From Tomocerus qinae (lineage: Eukaryota > Arthropoda > Collembola > Entomobryomorpha > Tomoceridae), in the NCBI GenBank assembly GCA_020055645.1, contig CM034550.1, forward strand, positions 18,923,001 through 18,987,000: a stretch of DNA of 64,000 bases. The letters are read 5' to 3'. Positions 52,236-64,000 of this stretch are shown here, piece after piece. A program made the translations under genes and the position numbers. A model generated the notes under the pieces. The model saw only the letters and a program-made list of their open reading frames with translations. It searched no databases and had not been told where the DNA came from. Each line of letters opens with the position of its first letter. Position 1 is the stretch's first letter.

Positions 52236-55200
52236 ATGAGTGATTCAGAAGATGGAAGCCCCTTTTTCGAAGGGGTGGAAAAGTTACTGGAAGTTTGGTT
52301 TACACGATCCGATGGTAAAACCAACAATTGTGACCTAAGAGATATACCCAGGTATGTGAAACCAAATTATTTATTTTATGACATCGCATGTCTAAAGCTT
52401 TATCTATTAAATGGCTAATGGATAGCCTAGATTAAATATTATACCCAAATCATAATGTCATTCGCATACAAATCGGAGTATTTACAAAGCATTTGCTGCA
52501 AACATGCATTCTTCTATCCTGTCTCTTTCCGTGCAATGCGCAATGATTCCTTTCTTATGTCGAAACCAACTGAGAAGAATGTTACACATTGACAAATATT
52601 CTTCATGTCTTAGATATATTATCTTGGTAGTCAGTTGTTAGAGTTGAATCAATATTCACAGAGAACTGAAAGTTTAGTGACAAGCAATTTGTTTCCTATT
52701 GGAATAACAAAGAACAACATTGAAAATGTCAGATAAAAACGGAGGCATTTTTCATAATCGTTATTTGTTATTGCCAACTTTTAGAGTATAAAATTTTATA
52801 TCCTTATCAAGCTCGTTGAAAATAAGGTTGAAAATAACACACAGATGAATAGAGAAATTTTTCATGCATGATTTTCCGGAACACAAATCAGGACGGTTGA
52901 CTAATGGTTTAAAATAACTTGCTCAGTCTAAAGTATGATTCTATAAATGCCGTCATTGTCTGGCTCTGGTTTTCCTGTCAATATTTACCATAAAGCAATT
53001 ACGAATTGAAATGAATACTAAATATTAAGGCTGGTCACTGTCGGTAAACCACATTGGCGTAAATCGTGTACCACTTCCAAACACACGTACTTACTGAGTA
53101 TTCGCTATCTTATCTCATCTGATGCCAATAAGTTTGACAGCAAGCTGTAAAATAATTGTTGTTAGACATATACGTCAAGTTATCTTAAGATAATAAATGG
53201 ACGTTTGACGTGTAAGTTGGAGTTGAAAGGAGTCTTAGATATTTCCGTTTAGATAAAAGTGTAATTGATACAGTTGTGTGTGAAGCGAAAAGTGTAGATT
53301 TGTAGTGTAGATTTTTCTTGGTATAAAAAATGGCCCTTGGTGTGGCTGCAGATAAAATAACTTTTGCTCGGAGAGAAAAATGAAATTTGATACTCCCTGG
53401 AGTTTTACGTTCTTGTGCCGAGTGTGATGAAAACGTGGATGGCTCTGGAGTCTGAACTGGAGAATGGAATGAAGACTGGGTTGCCTTGTCCTTCAGCTGT
53501 CATATCACGCAATAGGATGTCAATCACCTGACTTGCTTAAGAATTTCACTTTCATTTTTCTCGTTTTATCAAAGACAGGTAGGAATTCATTGGCCGTAAT
53601 TTTTAAAAACTTGAAGATTCTTCTGTGATAGATTATGCTAATAATATAGGGAGTGCAAGCAAGTAGTTCAAACCAGATCAGTTGTGGCTTTTCTCTCTTG
53701 CAAAGACGAGTCTTGAAATTGCAATTTCCCTTGCAAATGAATGAGTCATTCATTTCTGCTTTATTGACTTCATTCCACTCCTGTGACTGTCAGTAAAGAA
53801 AGAGCAACGCTACCGGCATCCGTGATCAGGTCGTGCTTACGTATTTACATATCAATGTACCTTCCCATAGGTACATTTTATTACTTTTCACAACCACTGG
53901 ACGGACATACACAATTCATTTTTAGCAAGGTTTTACTTCGCTAAAAATTGTGCATATAATAATGTGGATGCTTCTATATGGATAGAATCTCACGGGTTGT
54001 ATTTTACAAAGTTGTTCTTGCTTGAGTGCAGACAAATCTCGAATGGTAATAAAAGTAGTTAGCTTAGCACATCTCGTAAATAAATATTCAAAATGCCTCT
54101 CCGATAGTATTTGCCGACTGGATGGCTTTTTTCCTCTCCTCTACATCTTTCGACAGGTTGGGCTAAATTTTATGAGGTATTTTCATAAAGCCGGTTGTCT
54201 TTGTGTCAGCTTGTCAGTATTTCAACGAAGACTTTACATATTTACATTTTATTTTCCACGTATCTCTTGTACTGTATTATTATTATGAATGTAATAATCG
54301 AAGGTTTACACATAGATATGTGAATTTTTGCTCTATGGCACTGCTTAAGTTCTATGGCGAGAATGAAGCTTGTTTTAAAACATTTAACAATAATAGGAAT
54401 TGGCTATGACAGATAATCCATTTCGAAGTAAATTCAGTAGTAAACTATTTATAAAAGGAAAATAAAAGAATTTATTATTTTTTGACCAATTTGAATGGTT
54501 TTTGCAAATAAGTCATAGTTGCTAGCAAATAAATTTAGTACCCATAAACTAATCAGATATACTGTAATTTGCCATTTTTTTCGGTTTACAATTTTATTGT
54601 TATAATCTGCCATGCAATAGATCATGGCTAGTTTTAGCTGTCGCAACAAAAACTGCAAATTCGTGATTTGTCGACAAAATTAGTTATACTAGTCACTAGT
54701 GATAGCGTGTTAATGTAAAATTCAGCAATCAAGGCAATATTTAATGAGGTTATTGTACAAAAGCCCACTTAGAAGGTACGTAGGAAAAAACGAGAAAAAT
54801 AAGTGTCTGCATTTTCTTGTCTGTGTTGGGAGCCAAAATAGAAATATGTAGGCATTCTACAGAGCACAGCATTAGAGCTTTAGTTTCGGTGGAAAATGAA
54901 TTCCTTTAGAAATATCAAAGCTCCAAACAGCAGTTATTTTTACCGCATGATGTTCCTAGTTCATACAATCAGCATCACTTCATTACAACGTTCTTATAGC
55001 TGAGTATCCTACGACGATACTTTTCTTTGGAGAGTAAAATAAGATCTGTATCGCTTGTGTTATGTAAATACTATCTTGTAACAGGGAATACATAATATAC
55101 GTTTAGTTATATATATAACTATACATAGTATATACCTATAGGCTATATAGATACTGCTGAGGATAGATATAAGGTAGGTAAGATCCCATGGAGTGCACAT

Positions 55201-58200
55201 GGCCATAAGAATTGTCGTCTTCGACTGATTTTACTTGTAAACCTCGCCAATTTATTTTGTGAATGTAAATGTGAATGGAAGGGACAATGAGCCAGACTAA
55301 ACTCCAACCTATGAGACTCGAGCACAGTGCCAGCAAATCTTCCTGAGCCAACAAAACCGAGTCGCAACGCAAGTTTAAAGGAAAAAGCCAATGATGCAGG
55401 AAAGTTTACACCGAGAGAAAAATATAAAGTACGAAGTGATGAATCAGCTGCCTTACTATTACATAGTTTTGTCTAAAAAAATCCGCTGCACAAGATGCGA
55501 TGTAGTAGAATTAGACTCATGACATTGACATAGCTTTGCTTACTTGGAACAAGTGTGTGGGCATCACTTTCCGATGTAGAAGGCTGAAGAGACAAATCCT
55601 GTAAAATGTCACAGAGCTATGCTTTTCCACTATTTCCAGTTATAATTATATGGAAACTTCTTTTATCAATATCTCGTTTTACAAAGAACTTTAATTATAT
55701 ATATTCTAAGGATATAGTTTAATATACATGCTTAAATTGTACAATTTACTTCGTTTTTGCATATACTGCGCTTTTAGAGACAGATAAATCAAGCAGCTCA
55801 AGAAAAGAATCAAATTTTGCTTAGTCTTCAAGTTTTTGTCACATCATTCTTGACTTGTAGACAGAATTTTAGCAACACAATCGATTCTTTTATTCCAACA
55901 AAGTGACGAACCAATCTTGAAGCTGAAAAGTATTCAACACAATTCGACTTCATTAACCCATATACCTACTTATGATCTAATTAATCTTCGTTCTATCTAC
56001 TATTCTGAGTCATCACTATTTCTTGGTAGGAACTTTCAACAGCTTTTCTCTCGAGGAATATACAAGAATATATTTCCAAGTAGCGATTTAAAACTAGACA
56101 GTGTACAAATACTATTTACCACTTACCACTGGTATTTTAATGGTATTTAACGTTAAATACCACTACCTAAAAAGTAGTGGTAAATGGTAAAAATGATATA
56201 AATAGTTAAAATTGTTCCGTTTAAATTTCGTGTTTAGATTTAGAATAAAATTCGGTGTCAAAGTATGAAATAGCTTAGCAGCTGATGATTTTTGTTACAA
56301 ATTGATAAGTTTTCACCGTTCAGAGTTTGATTCAACCAATGTGGGCATTAATAGTCCTTATTTGCCGTTTGAGAAATTAATTACAATTAAATTTGCCTTC
56401 ATATCAATTTGTTTAGACGATACCAAAGGTAATTTTGGCTTTACCACCAATTTTTTTATAACTTTCGGTGAACAATTAAGTAAATAGGATTAATTTGATT
56501 AATTGAGGAGATAATTGGAAATGTTTCATAGAAAATAAAGTTTTAAAAATTTATATTTTAGTAAATCTCGTGACTCGTGTATCTGTACTAATCTGTCTAA
56601 TCAATCGCTAAAATTTAACATTTTTACCATTAAATGCATTTTTACCATTAAGTGCATTTTTACCATTAAGTGCATTTTTACCACTGTGATGGTAGAAAAG
56701 CCTAAAAAGTGGTAAATTTTGTACACTGAAACTAGACTTTCGTACGTTCTTATTATTGCGTGCATTGATCTTATCTGATTTCGTATGGGAAACTTATTTA
56801 TAAAGCCTACTTTAAGTATATAATGGATTGTGTTGAGTAAATGTCATCGAAGAGTAATATTTCCTTGTGTGAAGGAGTAATCGATAAAGAATCATATGGT
56901 AGGTACACGTATTAGGTATTTATTATGCACATTTCTAAAATGAACGGCTACTTTAGTTGTTATGTTGAAACCAGATGCAGCATGCACAATTGCATGATAT
57001 GTTATTGATTAGACTCAAAAACAATGCTCCATTTCTAACCAAAATTGCAATGTGCAAAGGTTATAGGATGTAAAACTGTATATGTTTAAAGATTTCTGGT
57101 AGGTAATGCATATATTGTGTGAGTGCATATATAATTGACCCAGAAAATATAATCGAGTGAAAGATGCTAGCTATTTACAGCGAACAAATTACTAAGTATA
57201 TGGGACATGACACGTGGCAAAGCAGTTAAGTGGCTATGGCACAATTACAGCGAAAGCCAATAGTTTTAGGTGAAGGTGAAGAACTTTTTGCATTACTAGA
57301 TACTAAAAGCGGAAGACAAATTATAGAAAACTTCTATGCTGAAACATTCATGAAGACCTAAAAGATTTGAGTATCTATTTTCTTTTACCACACATGACGA
57401 ATTACAACATTAGTAGAATTACGAGAAATACTCATAACCAAATGGAAAACAAATTCCTTCTTATAGATTTTTGTCATGCACATCTAGAATCTAGAGTTGT
57501 AATATCTTTGCTTTTGCGCTATCGCCCTAACCGTAGCCTACTTATTCAGCATATTTAATGCACGCAAATTAATTCGGTTATAGCTATAGACTACAGTTTC
57601 AAGCGTCCGTTTCTATTCAAAAGGCCAATAAAAATTATAATACATTTATGCATATTATTATAAAAAATTATTATTAGATTGATTAAAGACAATATGTTCT
57701 GGGTTACTTTAACACTTAGCCTTAAATTTCGATTTCGTTAATACAAAGTACAAAAGAAATAAAAAATGTTATTAGAGCATGTCAACTTGCCAACTATGCT
57801 AATAAATAGAGATGCAATGGTGAAGGGTTAAGTATAAATATGTTGTCAAGTTTTCAAGTAGTTTTCGCATCTACAATTGCACCAATGATGCTGTTTTAGT
57901 ATCTTCTATTTGGGTAAAAGAAGATATTGAGTCATAGGGTGTATACATTTTGAACAGATATTATTTGCAACTGGAACTGCTTGTTATCTCTGAAATATAG
58001 GTCTTCGTTATAAAGTTTGAATATCTATTTCGTATTTAAAATGACATAAATTTTGTTTAATCTCTCAAGGATTGTTAATCATGTCCTAACTCCTATCATC
58101 ATTTGCATGTGATCCATAATATAAATAGATCGTAAAGTTTTACTGGTTTTGCCTGTATAATTAATTTTGGCATGGTTTTAGTAGCTTTAGTACCTTACAA

Positions 58201-61200
58201 CGAATAATTTCTTTTTTTTCAGGCAAAGCATTGAATCGCTGTTGCATTTGGTCAAATGCGAGGTCATCAGCACCATTTCGAATGATTACCTGGATTCCTA
58301 TGTCTTGAGGTACTGAATATACCGTATTTCTTGTAGTTCGTGTCTAATCACTTTATTTCTCCTTAATATAGCATTCTCAAACGAATCTCCACCTCTTCAA
58401 AGCATTTGCCATACCAAAACAAAACCTAATTATATAAAACGTAATTAGAGTAAGTTCGTATATAGTAATTACCATATTAGAGATACTATTAGCTAGCCGC
58501 TCTACAGAAGTTTCATTTCAATAACCTCATGCCTATAACACTTGGTCATCAAATCTTAGTGGAGGATGAAACTCTTAGTGGTTTAAGCCAATTAGCATCT
58601 GTGGCTCTATCTAAAAACTAAGGTAAGTTGCACATTTTGGGTATATTCTGCCTTATATACACCTGCTATATACATAATGACGTTTCTGTCCTGTACATTT
58701 ATGTATTAGCATTAGACTGTTATATGAATTCTTGCTATACTTATAAATGGGCTATGCATATGCGTTGATATTCATTTGTAAAACCCCCAAGAACTAATAA
58801 GACAAAGATAATTAATCTTTTCTTAATTTAAAGCTAAGGAAATTCCCTGCGCATATTTAGCTGTACCAGGATAAAACAAAATCTGACATATCATCCAGGA
58901 AGTTGGAAAGAATGTTTTCTTGATGCAAAACAATCCAAAACATTATCCATTAATTTCCTAAACTTTTTCTATGGGTTCATTAATTAAAGTTTGTTTTATG
59001 TCGAGGAAAGACATAATTTGGTCACCATGAATTAGTTTCCTTGTTTTAATCTTCTAATTTATCACACTGGGAAAAGTTTATTTTATTCCTGTTTAATTCA
59101 GCCTTTGGACGTCACCAATTCCTACTGCCAACACACATAGCATAGAAAACTCTGTATTCAAGTGTCATGGGGTTAAGAATTTCTCAAATTAGACAAAGCA
59201 TAACTTTCCTGATGAATTCCCTCAATATTTCATAGATGTAGGGCAAGGATAAAGATTTTCCCAGAAAAGTGTTGAAAAAGTATTACAACGTGACAAAATT
59301 CGGATTGGATGTGACACAGAAGATTAGAGACGGAAGGAGTTTCTTTTGGGTTGTGACATTTTACACTGACAGTAAGTCAAACATTGCGAAATGTTGATTC
59401 CAAAGAAGTCTCGAATACAAATTAGATTTTTTTAGGGAATGTGTAGGAGGGAGAGTCCAAGAGTCCATATCATCTGTATAGTGAGTGGTAGTACTAAACA
59501 CGAGCTAAACTCATGTCCCACTTAGTGCTCTATGCAATTACACAGATAGATAAACGGAGTTGGAAGTCTGAGCAAGCATTATCTAAAGTTCCATACGTTA
59601 CGTATTATATTTCTCAACTTGCAGATAACAAGTTTACTGTATTCTACAACATTGTGAGCTCAAGTCATTATTATCATTGACCATAGCCTCCTAGCCCATT
59701 CTAGACTTATTATTTCTTTTCTTGGAATACGTCAGCCACGACTCGGGACACGACGGCGGCAGGGCTGATAGAATTACTGAAATGTGATATACTATTTATC
59801 CAGGGAGCACATCTTGGGTCATTAATAATGAACAAGGTACATTGTTACTCTCTAATTCAGTTATTTTGCAACATTTTTATTCCTACTGGAGTACCCGCTA
59901 CACTTATAGGATTAACGCGTGGAAAACTACAATCTGAATGGCCAAACTTTGTTTTCAATTTGCATCTGTACCCAAAAATAGTGCATATGCAATATTTATG
60001 GCATTTATACAGGAGAATGAGATGATCCACATAATCCACAAGGATAGACTGAAATAAAGCATTTTTATTAGTTGTATGTAGAGGGTTATCATTATCATGG
60101 CACGATGCAGTTTGTAATTCGATCTTTATAATGGTAGAAGCCCCGACTTCAAGACGACGCTTGTGGTCTTTATTACAGTAATAAACTATTGTAGGAGCTA
60201 TTATTTTCCATATTGACTAAGTTTACTATTTCACTAGCTACTTAGTTGCTCCAGTTTATTAGTAAATGCAACTATAGTTCATTTTATGTCTGCAATAAAA
60301 TAAGTTGATAGTAATTTTAGTACATCAGGAAGAGAAATTATGATTTAAAAGCATTTGGTCAATGTACAAATCGATTTTGAAAATTTTGACATGACCTTGG
60401 ATGTTTCGAAGGATTAATTTTCATGTATGGAGCAGAAAAGGTTTACTAAATGAATATAGAGTAAACATTTGTTGAGCTAAGGACAAACATCATTTAATGT
60501 GTATTTACATAGAGATGCTACTACTTTGGTCGCTGCTACTGCTACTGTTTCTATATCCTTGTAATCTAATGCCCTAATACACAAATGTACAGCAGAGTAA
60601 TCTGACAGAATGCTTTCTGTCTTCTGGGACACTAAACTGACATGAAAATGTACACAAGGTAATTCATTTACCCGAAAAATAATATTTACGGTATAAACAC
60701 GGTTGGTAGTTACGAGCCTTGCTGACGCTGCTCTACTCTAGCGGCTCATGATAAAGTATAAACTAACATAATTTAAGTATATTATAATTTAATGCATATT
60801 TTTGGAAATGAAATGCTTCAGGATTTGTATTTGTGTCGATGGTAGAGTTTGAAATGTGTTAACAGGTAAATATTGATGGTGAAAAATAGTTTATTATTAT
60901 GTTATGATGAGAGAATAGTTAAGTAGGGTAGGATGACTAGATTAGTGTTGATTTGGTATGGCAAAAAATGTCTGATTGTTGTTTTATGTAGTGACTTGAC
61001 TGGATGGTGGCCTGTCGGCGTGCCTGGCTAGTCCATTTGTTCCATTTGCTCTTGTCAACCATACCAGGTGTTTGTGCCTTGAAAGACTCATTGATGAGGA
61101 TGATGACAAAAAGGGCTAAGTTCGGTCTCTAAGAGGTATCTCCAGGCACAAGACATTCCTCACAGTTTGCTCTTGTCTTGTCTGGCGGTATGCTTTCCAC

Positions 61201-63911
61201 ACTCCGTTGTCTCTGCCAGCAAGTATGATTCGATTATCCCAAAATAATAAATGCCTACACACCTACTCTTGTCATCTCTCTACTCTCCTTTGCTATCCCT
61301 ATTACTCTATCTATTTATATCTCTCTAATCTCAATCCAAACACAACTGGTAATAATAAAACCCATTGAGTCTCATTCTCATCCATTATAAATAATATTAT
61401 CAAACACAAACAATCTTCAAACTTGTCCCATTGCACTCTGGTCGTTTTTCAACATGATATCAAACTACTCCATTTGATTTGATATCATGTACCATTATTG
61501 TCAAATTCAAGTTCGAAATGTTAAATAAATATTGAAATCTTTCACATTGTTATTTCATATTGCTCGTGTAGATAAATCAGCCTATTTTAATACACTTATC
61601 GTTCCACTTGATACTTATTTGCTTTCAAGATAATAATTTATCTCAGAACATTCGTAGATCAACACATGTAATTTGTTTTCTATATTGTCAATTATACTTG
61701 AAAATCTCAATGTCACTTTTCTTTTTTATTTGACCTAAAGTAATTACTCATATCGTTCTTTAACTGAAGAATGGCCAGATTGTATTGTAGTCAATGAATG
61801 AATTTTAGTCTGAAAGTTCAAGATTTTATTTTAATTCATGATGTCAAATCACCTGGAAAGAAGAATATTATTTTGTATTATCTTAAATGCACATTTTTTG
61901 AATCCAAAGTGCATTTTTTGACCTTTCAAGGCATTTGAAGTTTTCTGTAATCATTGTTGTCATAAATTGGTGGTGAGCAAAGAGAGATAGTAAAGAGAGA
62001 GGACAAGAGTGGCCCCCCCTGTGGTGGCAGGGGAGAGGGGCTCAAGGAAGAACGGGTACCTTTGACCGGTGACCCTTGAGCTTCCCCAGGCTCTGACGGA
62101 GACTTTAATGTACCTCTGCGGATGACCTGGAACTACCCTGATAGCCTGCTCACACAAAGGTCAACTCTCATATTGTCACTGACTGTATACTGTATACGAA
62201 CTGTTGCAAAAATGAGTTGATTTCTCTTAAACAAGTGTAGAGTGTGTTTACAAAGGTGGGCAGGAACTAAGGGTGTTACCCCTCGCTTTACCCACCGGTG
62301 CGGTGGTTGCGCTTTGGTTACCTTAACTAATCACTCTTAATCTTAAATAAATTATATTTACAAAAAAACACCTCATTATTACTATTATTTTATGTTTATT
62401 GTCATTGTCGCCGTACTCTTTTAAGTGTAATGCTTTATAATTGCATTTGCAATAGTTTTTGCAGATATTAGTAAATAGTACGAGCTAATTAGCAATACTT
62501 TCTTACTTTTACAAGGTGATCAATAATTTTATTAGATTCTAATCCTAGTAATAGTATCCTCTGTACTAATTTTTTGCTTTACTACTTAAATTGAATTGGG
62601 CTTTAAGAATCTGTTAATTTATTATTGATTTATATTTATTTTCACCTTAAACAATTCACATATGACATAGAACTGAACTGCAGATGTATATTATTTACAA
62701 GATCCTCTTTTGCAGTGACTAACAAAAATCCATCTGATCTTTAATAACTGTAGTTATCTGTAAATAGTATGGATATAGACATGTAGGATACACTAAAGTA
62801 GCTTTTGGAAATACTTTTCTTCGTTTTACTACTTATTGGGATCGGGTAACATGTAATTAAGGTCTTAAAAGTAAGTTTACCTATACCTACCACCTATTTA
62901 CTCGTAATCTATATGTATCTAGTAGTATTACTAATGGTTAATGTACAAATTAATGTAAATTGTATCGTGGTATGTGAACCTGTGATGTAATGTGAAGGAA
63001 AATCATAAAATGTTAATATGCATATCAGATAATGTAATGTTGGTTATTATTGTTTTGTGATTGTGATTAGCTCTATGATAGGTAAGAGGATCTTCTCGTG
63101 CTAAATTAATTCGTGTCTTGGAAATGTTTTGTTTCTCTTTTAGCGAAAGCAGTCTTTTCGTGGCCAAACGACGATTTATTCTAAAGACATGTGGAACAAC
63201 CACTCCGTTGATGTGCTTGAAGCCACTCTTGATGCTTGTTAAGCAATTTGCTGGGTTTGATGAAGTCGAGGTATATAATTCTCTCGTAGATACCTGTAAT
63301 TAAGAAATTAATTGCAATTTAATAATTATATTATTTTGCACGTTTCAGGATGTCTTCTACTCCAGAAAGAATTACAAACGACCCGAGCTGCAAATCATGC
63401 CACATCGCAATTTTGAAGAAGAGGTGACTCTTCTTGATAGTTTCTTCACTGGTATGTATAAAATCAAATTAATTTCTGAGAAAATCTTTTGCCTACTTCA
63501 CGTATAATTAAAACTGTAATTTTTCAAACAGATGGTGCTGCATATTGCTTGGGAAGTATTAACCGTGACTGTTGGTACTTGTACACTTTGAATCCACTTT
63601 GTGGAAACAAAGCTCGGAAAACTGGCGTTGCGGAGCCTGATCAAACTCTGGAGATTCTCATGACAGATTTGGATCCTAAGGTCATGCGAATTTTTACAAA
63701 GGATGTTTGCAAATCCGGAGAAGAAGCAACTCGCGTAAGAAAACTAAAAAAATCTTATTTTCATTTTTGTCAACAATTCAATTTTCTTCACTTAGATATG
63801 TTTCTTTTGATATTATAGATATCGGGAATTGATCGGATAATTCCAAATGTCATGATCAACGATCATTTGTTTGATCCATGTGGATATTCAATGAATGGGA
63901 TCTTTAAGAAC
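52236..63911 (+). CDS. S-adenosylmethionine decarboxylase proenzyme, 3' end beyond window
   Basis: Six exons: 52236-52351, 58223-58309, 63144-63270, 63349-63451, 63532-63734 and 63819-63911. They give 243 codons, and the gene continues past 64000. The enzyme makes decarboxylated SAM, the aminopropyl donor for spermidine and spermine. It is made as a proenzyme that cleaves itself at Glu-Ser to form a pyruvoyl group. The N-terminal FFEGVEKLLEVWF holds the active-site Glu pair (Glu12, Glu15 here). LSESSLFVAKRRF holds the cleavage site (Glu69/Ser70), KTCGT holds the catalytic Cys84, and DPCGYSMNG holds the conserved Cys and Ser used in processing. PHRNFEEE and QPDQTLEIL-like segments also match. 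Exon 2 is only 87 nt and lies alone between introns of 5.9 and 4.8 kb. The start ATG follows ACC and gives the family N-terminal length. The last quarter of the protein is outside the window. Confidence 0.96.
52352..58222 (+). other. SamDC intron 1 (5.9 kb)
   Basis: Contains the hAT-like element at 56099-56728. Otherwise no nested gene was recognised. A short frame opening at 53330 with a good ATG context is only 17 codons. The rest is AT-rich unique-looking sequence. Confidence 0.6.
56099..56728. mobile_element. Non-autonomous hAT-like transposon (MITE), 630 bp
   Basis: The element begins CAGTGTACAAA and ends TTTGTACACTG, perfect 11-bp terminal inverted repeats; after a small gap TTTACCACTT also pairs with AAGTGGTAAA. 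It is flanked by a perfect 8-bp direct repeat AAACTAGA (56091-56098 and 56729-56736). Eight-bp target duplications and CAG-type ends are hallmarks of the hAT superfamily. Inside are a 20-bp perfect palindrome (56142-56161), an overlapping 8-bp stem hairpin (56159-56181), and a tandem array of 18-bp units of the form TTTTTACCATTAAGTGCA (about 56618-56690). These carry TTTACCA words like the terminal repeats. No transposase frame is present, so it would depend on an autonomous relative. Confidence 0.88.
61000..62330. other. GC-rich blocks of unknown origin within the AT-rich intron
   Basis: Two blocks (about 61000-61230 and 61980-62330) are much richer in G+C than the surrounding intron, with G/C runs such as GGCCCCCCC near 62010. 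On the minus strand a 65-codon frame covers 61960-62157 but has no recognised family. I found no terminal repeats, target duplications, A/B boxes or tRNA-like fold. They could be an old retroelement or SINE-like insertion, or a non-coding exon. Confidence 0.3.
61452..61490. repeat. 13-bp perfect stem hairpin
   Basis: ACATGATATCAAA (61452-61464) pairs exactly with TTTGATATCATGT (61478-61490) around a 13-nt loop. It lies between the two GC-rich blocks. No function assigned. Confidence 0.6.
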
Positions 63912-64000
63912 GTGAGTTTTATTATCATGTCTTTTAATCTGTAGTTTTAGCTGTACATTATCAACGGTGACCCACCCATTTACCGTAGATTAAATTGTGC

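Larger units (their letters stand above)
58310..63143 (+). other. SamDC intron 2 (4.8 kb)
   Basis: Contains the GC-rich blocks at 61000-62330 and a hairpin at 61452-61490. No nested coding gene was recognised. A small CG-rich patch at about 59735-59765 has no assignable function. Confidence 0.5.

Noticed and set aside
53330..53383. Short ATG frame in SamDC intron 1 with good start context
   Set aside because: Only 17 codons, no splice partner that would extend it, and no similarity to SamDC or another family.
62256..62320. Possible tRNA or tRNA-derived SINE head in the GC-rich block
   Set aside because: No A-box/B-box pair (no GGTTCRANNCC-type word) and no cloverleaf could be built.

Overview
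The window is animal nuclear DNA, most likely from an arthropod. It is AT-rich (roughly two thirds A+T by eye). Genes are split by GT-AG introns from about 70 bp to several kb, and short AT-rich simple repeats are everywhere. The recognised proteins (Rheb, RCAN, a SCAF4/8 protein, S-adenosylmethionine decarboxylase, a CUB/LDLa receptor-like protein) are animal families. A crustacean such as a copepod would fit the base composition and intron style, but that is only an impression. No rRNA, tRNA, CRISPR array or prokaryote-like operon was seen.

Layout. 1-8.2 kb: no recognised gene. 8.3-17.8 kb (+): an 11-exon gene for a two-CUB, one-LDLa, single-pass membrane protein with Neto-like architecture. 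19.6-21.4 kb: a diverged tandem duplication of a roughly 0.9-kb unit. 21.4-24.8 kb (-): a 10-exon gene for a secreted protein, probably GPI-anchored, that carries two copies of a GPR158-type ectodomain and no seven-helix receptor. 26.1-26.9 kb (-): Rheb. 32.8-33.9 kb (+): RCAN/calcipressin. 39.9-46.1 kb (+): a 16-exon SCAF4/SCAF8 protein (CID, RS, RRM, RGG and RE/RD regions). 50.0-64.0 kb (+): S-adenosylmethionine decarboxylase. It has a probable non-coding leader exon near 50.2-50.6 kb, a coding first exon at 52.2 kb, an isolated 87-nt second exon at 58.2 kb, and four more exons at 63.1-63.9 kb; the gene runs off the right edge. A 630-bp hAT-like non-autonomous transposon with a perfect 8-bp target duplication sits in its intron.

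Exon borders were placed by eye from GT/AG (once GC/AG) signals, reading-frame phase and protein similarity. All five complete coding sequences come out in frame: 792, 821, 187, 295 and 1562 codons plus stop. The genes do not form one pathway. Rheb (TOR signalling), RCAN (calcineurin), SCAF (transcript termination and processing) and SamDC (polyamine synthesis) are independent housekeeping or regulatory genes. The most unusual gene is the duplicated GPR158-ectodomain protein.
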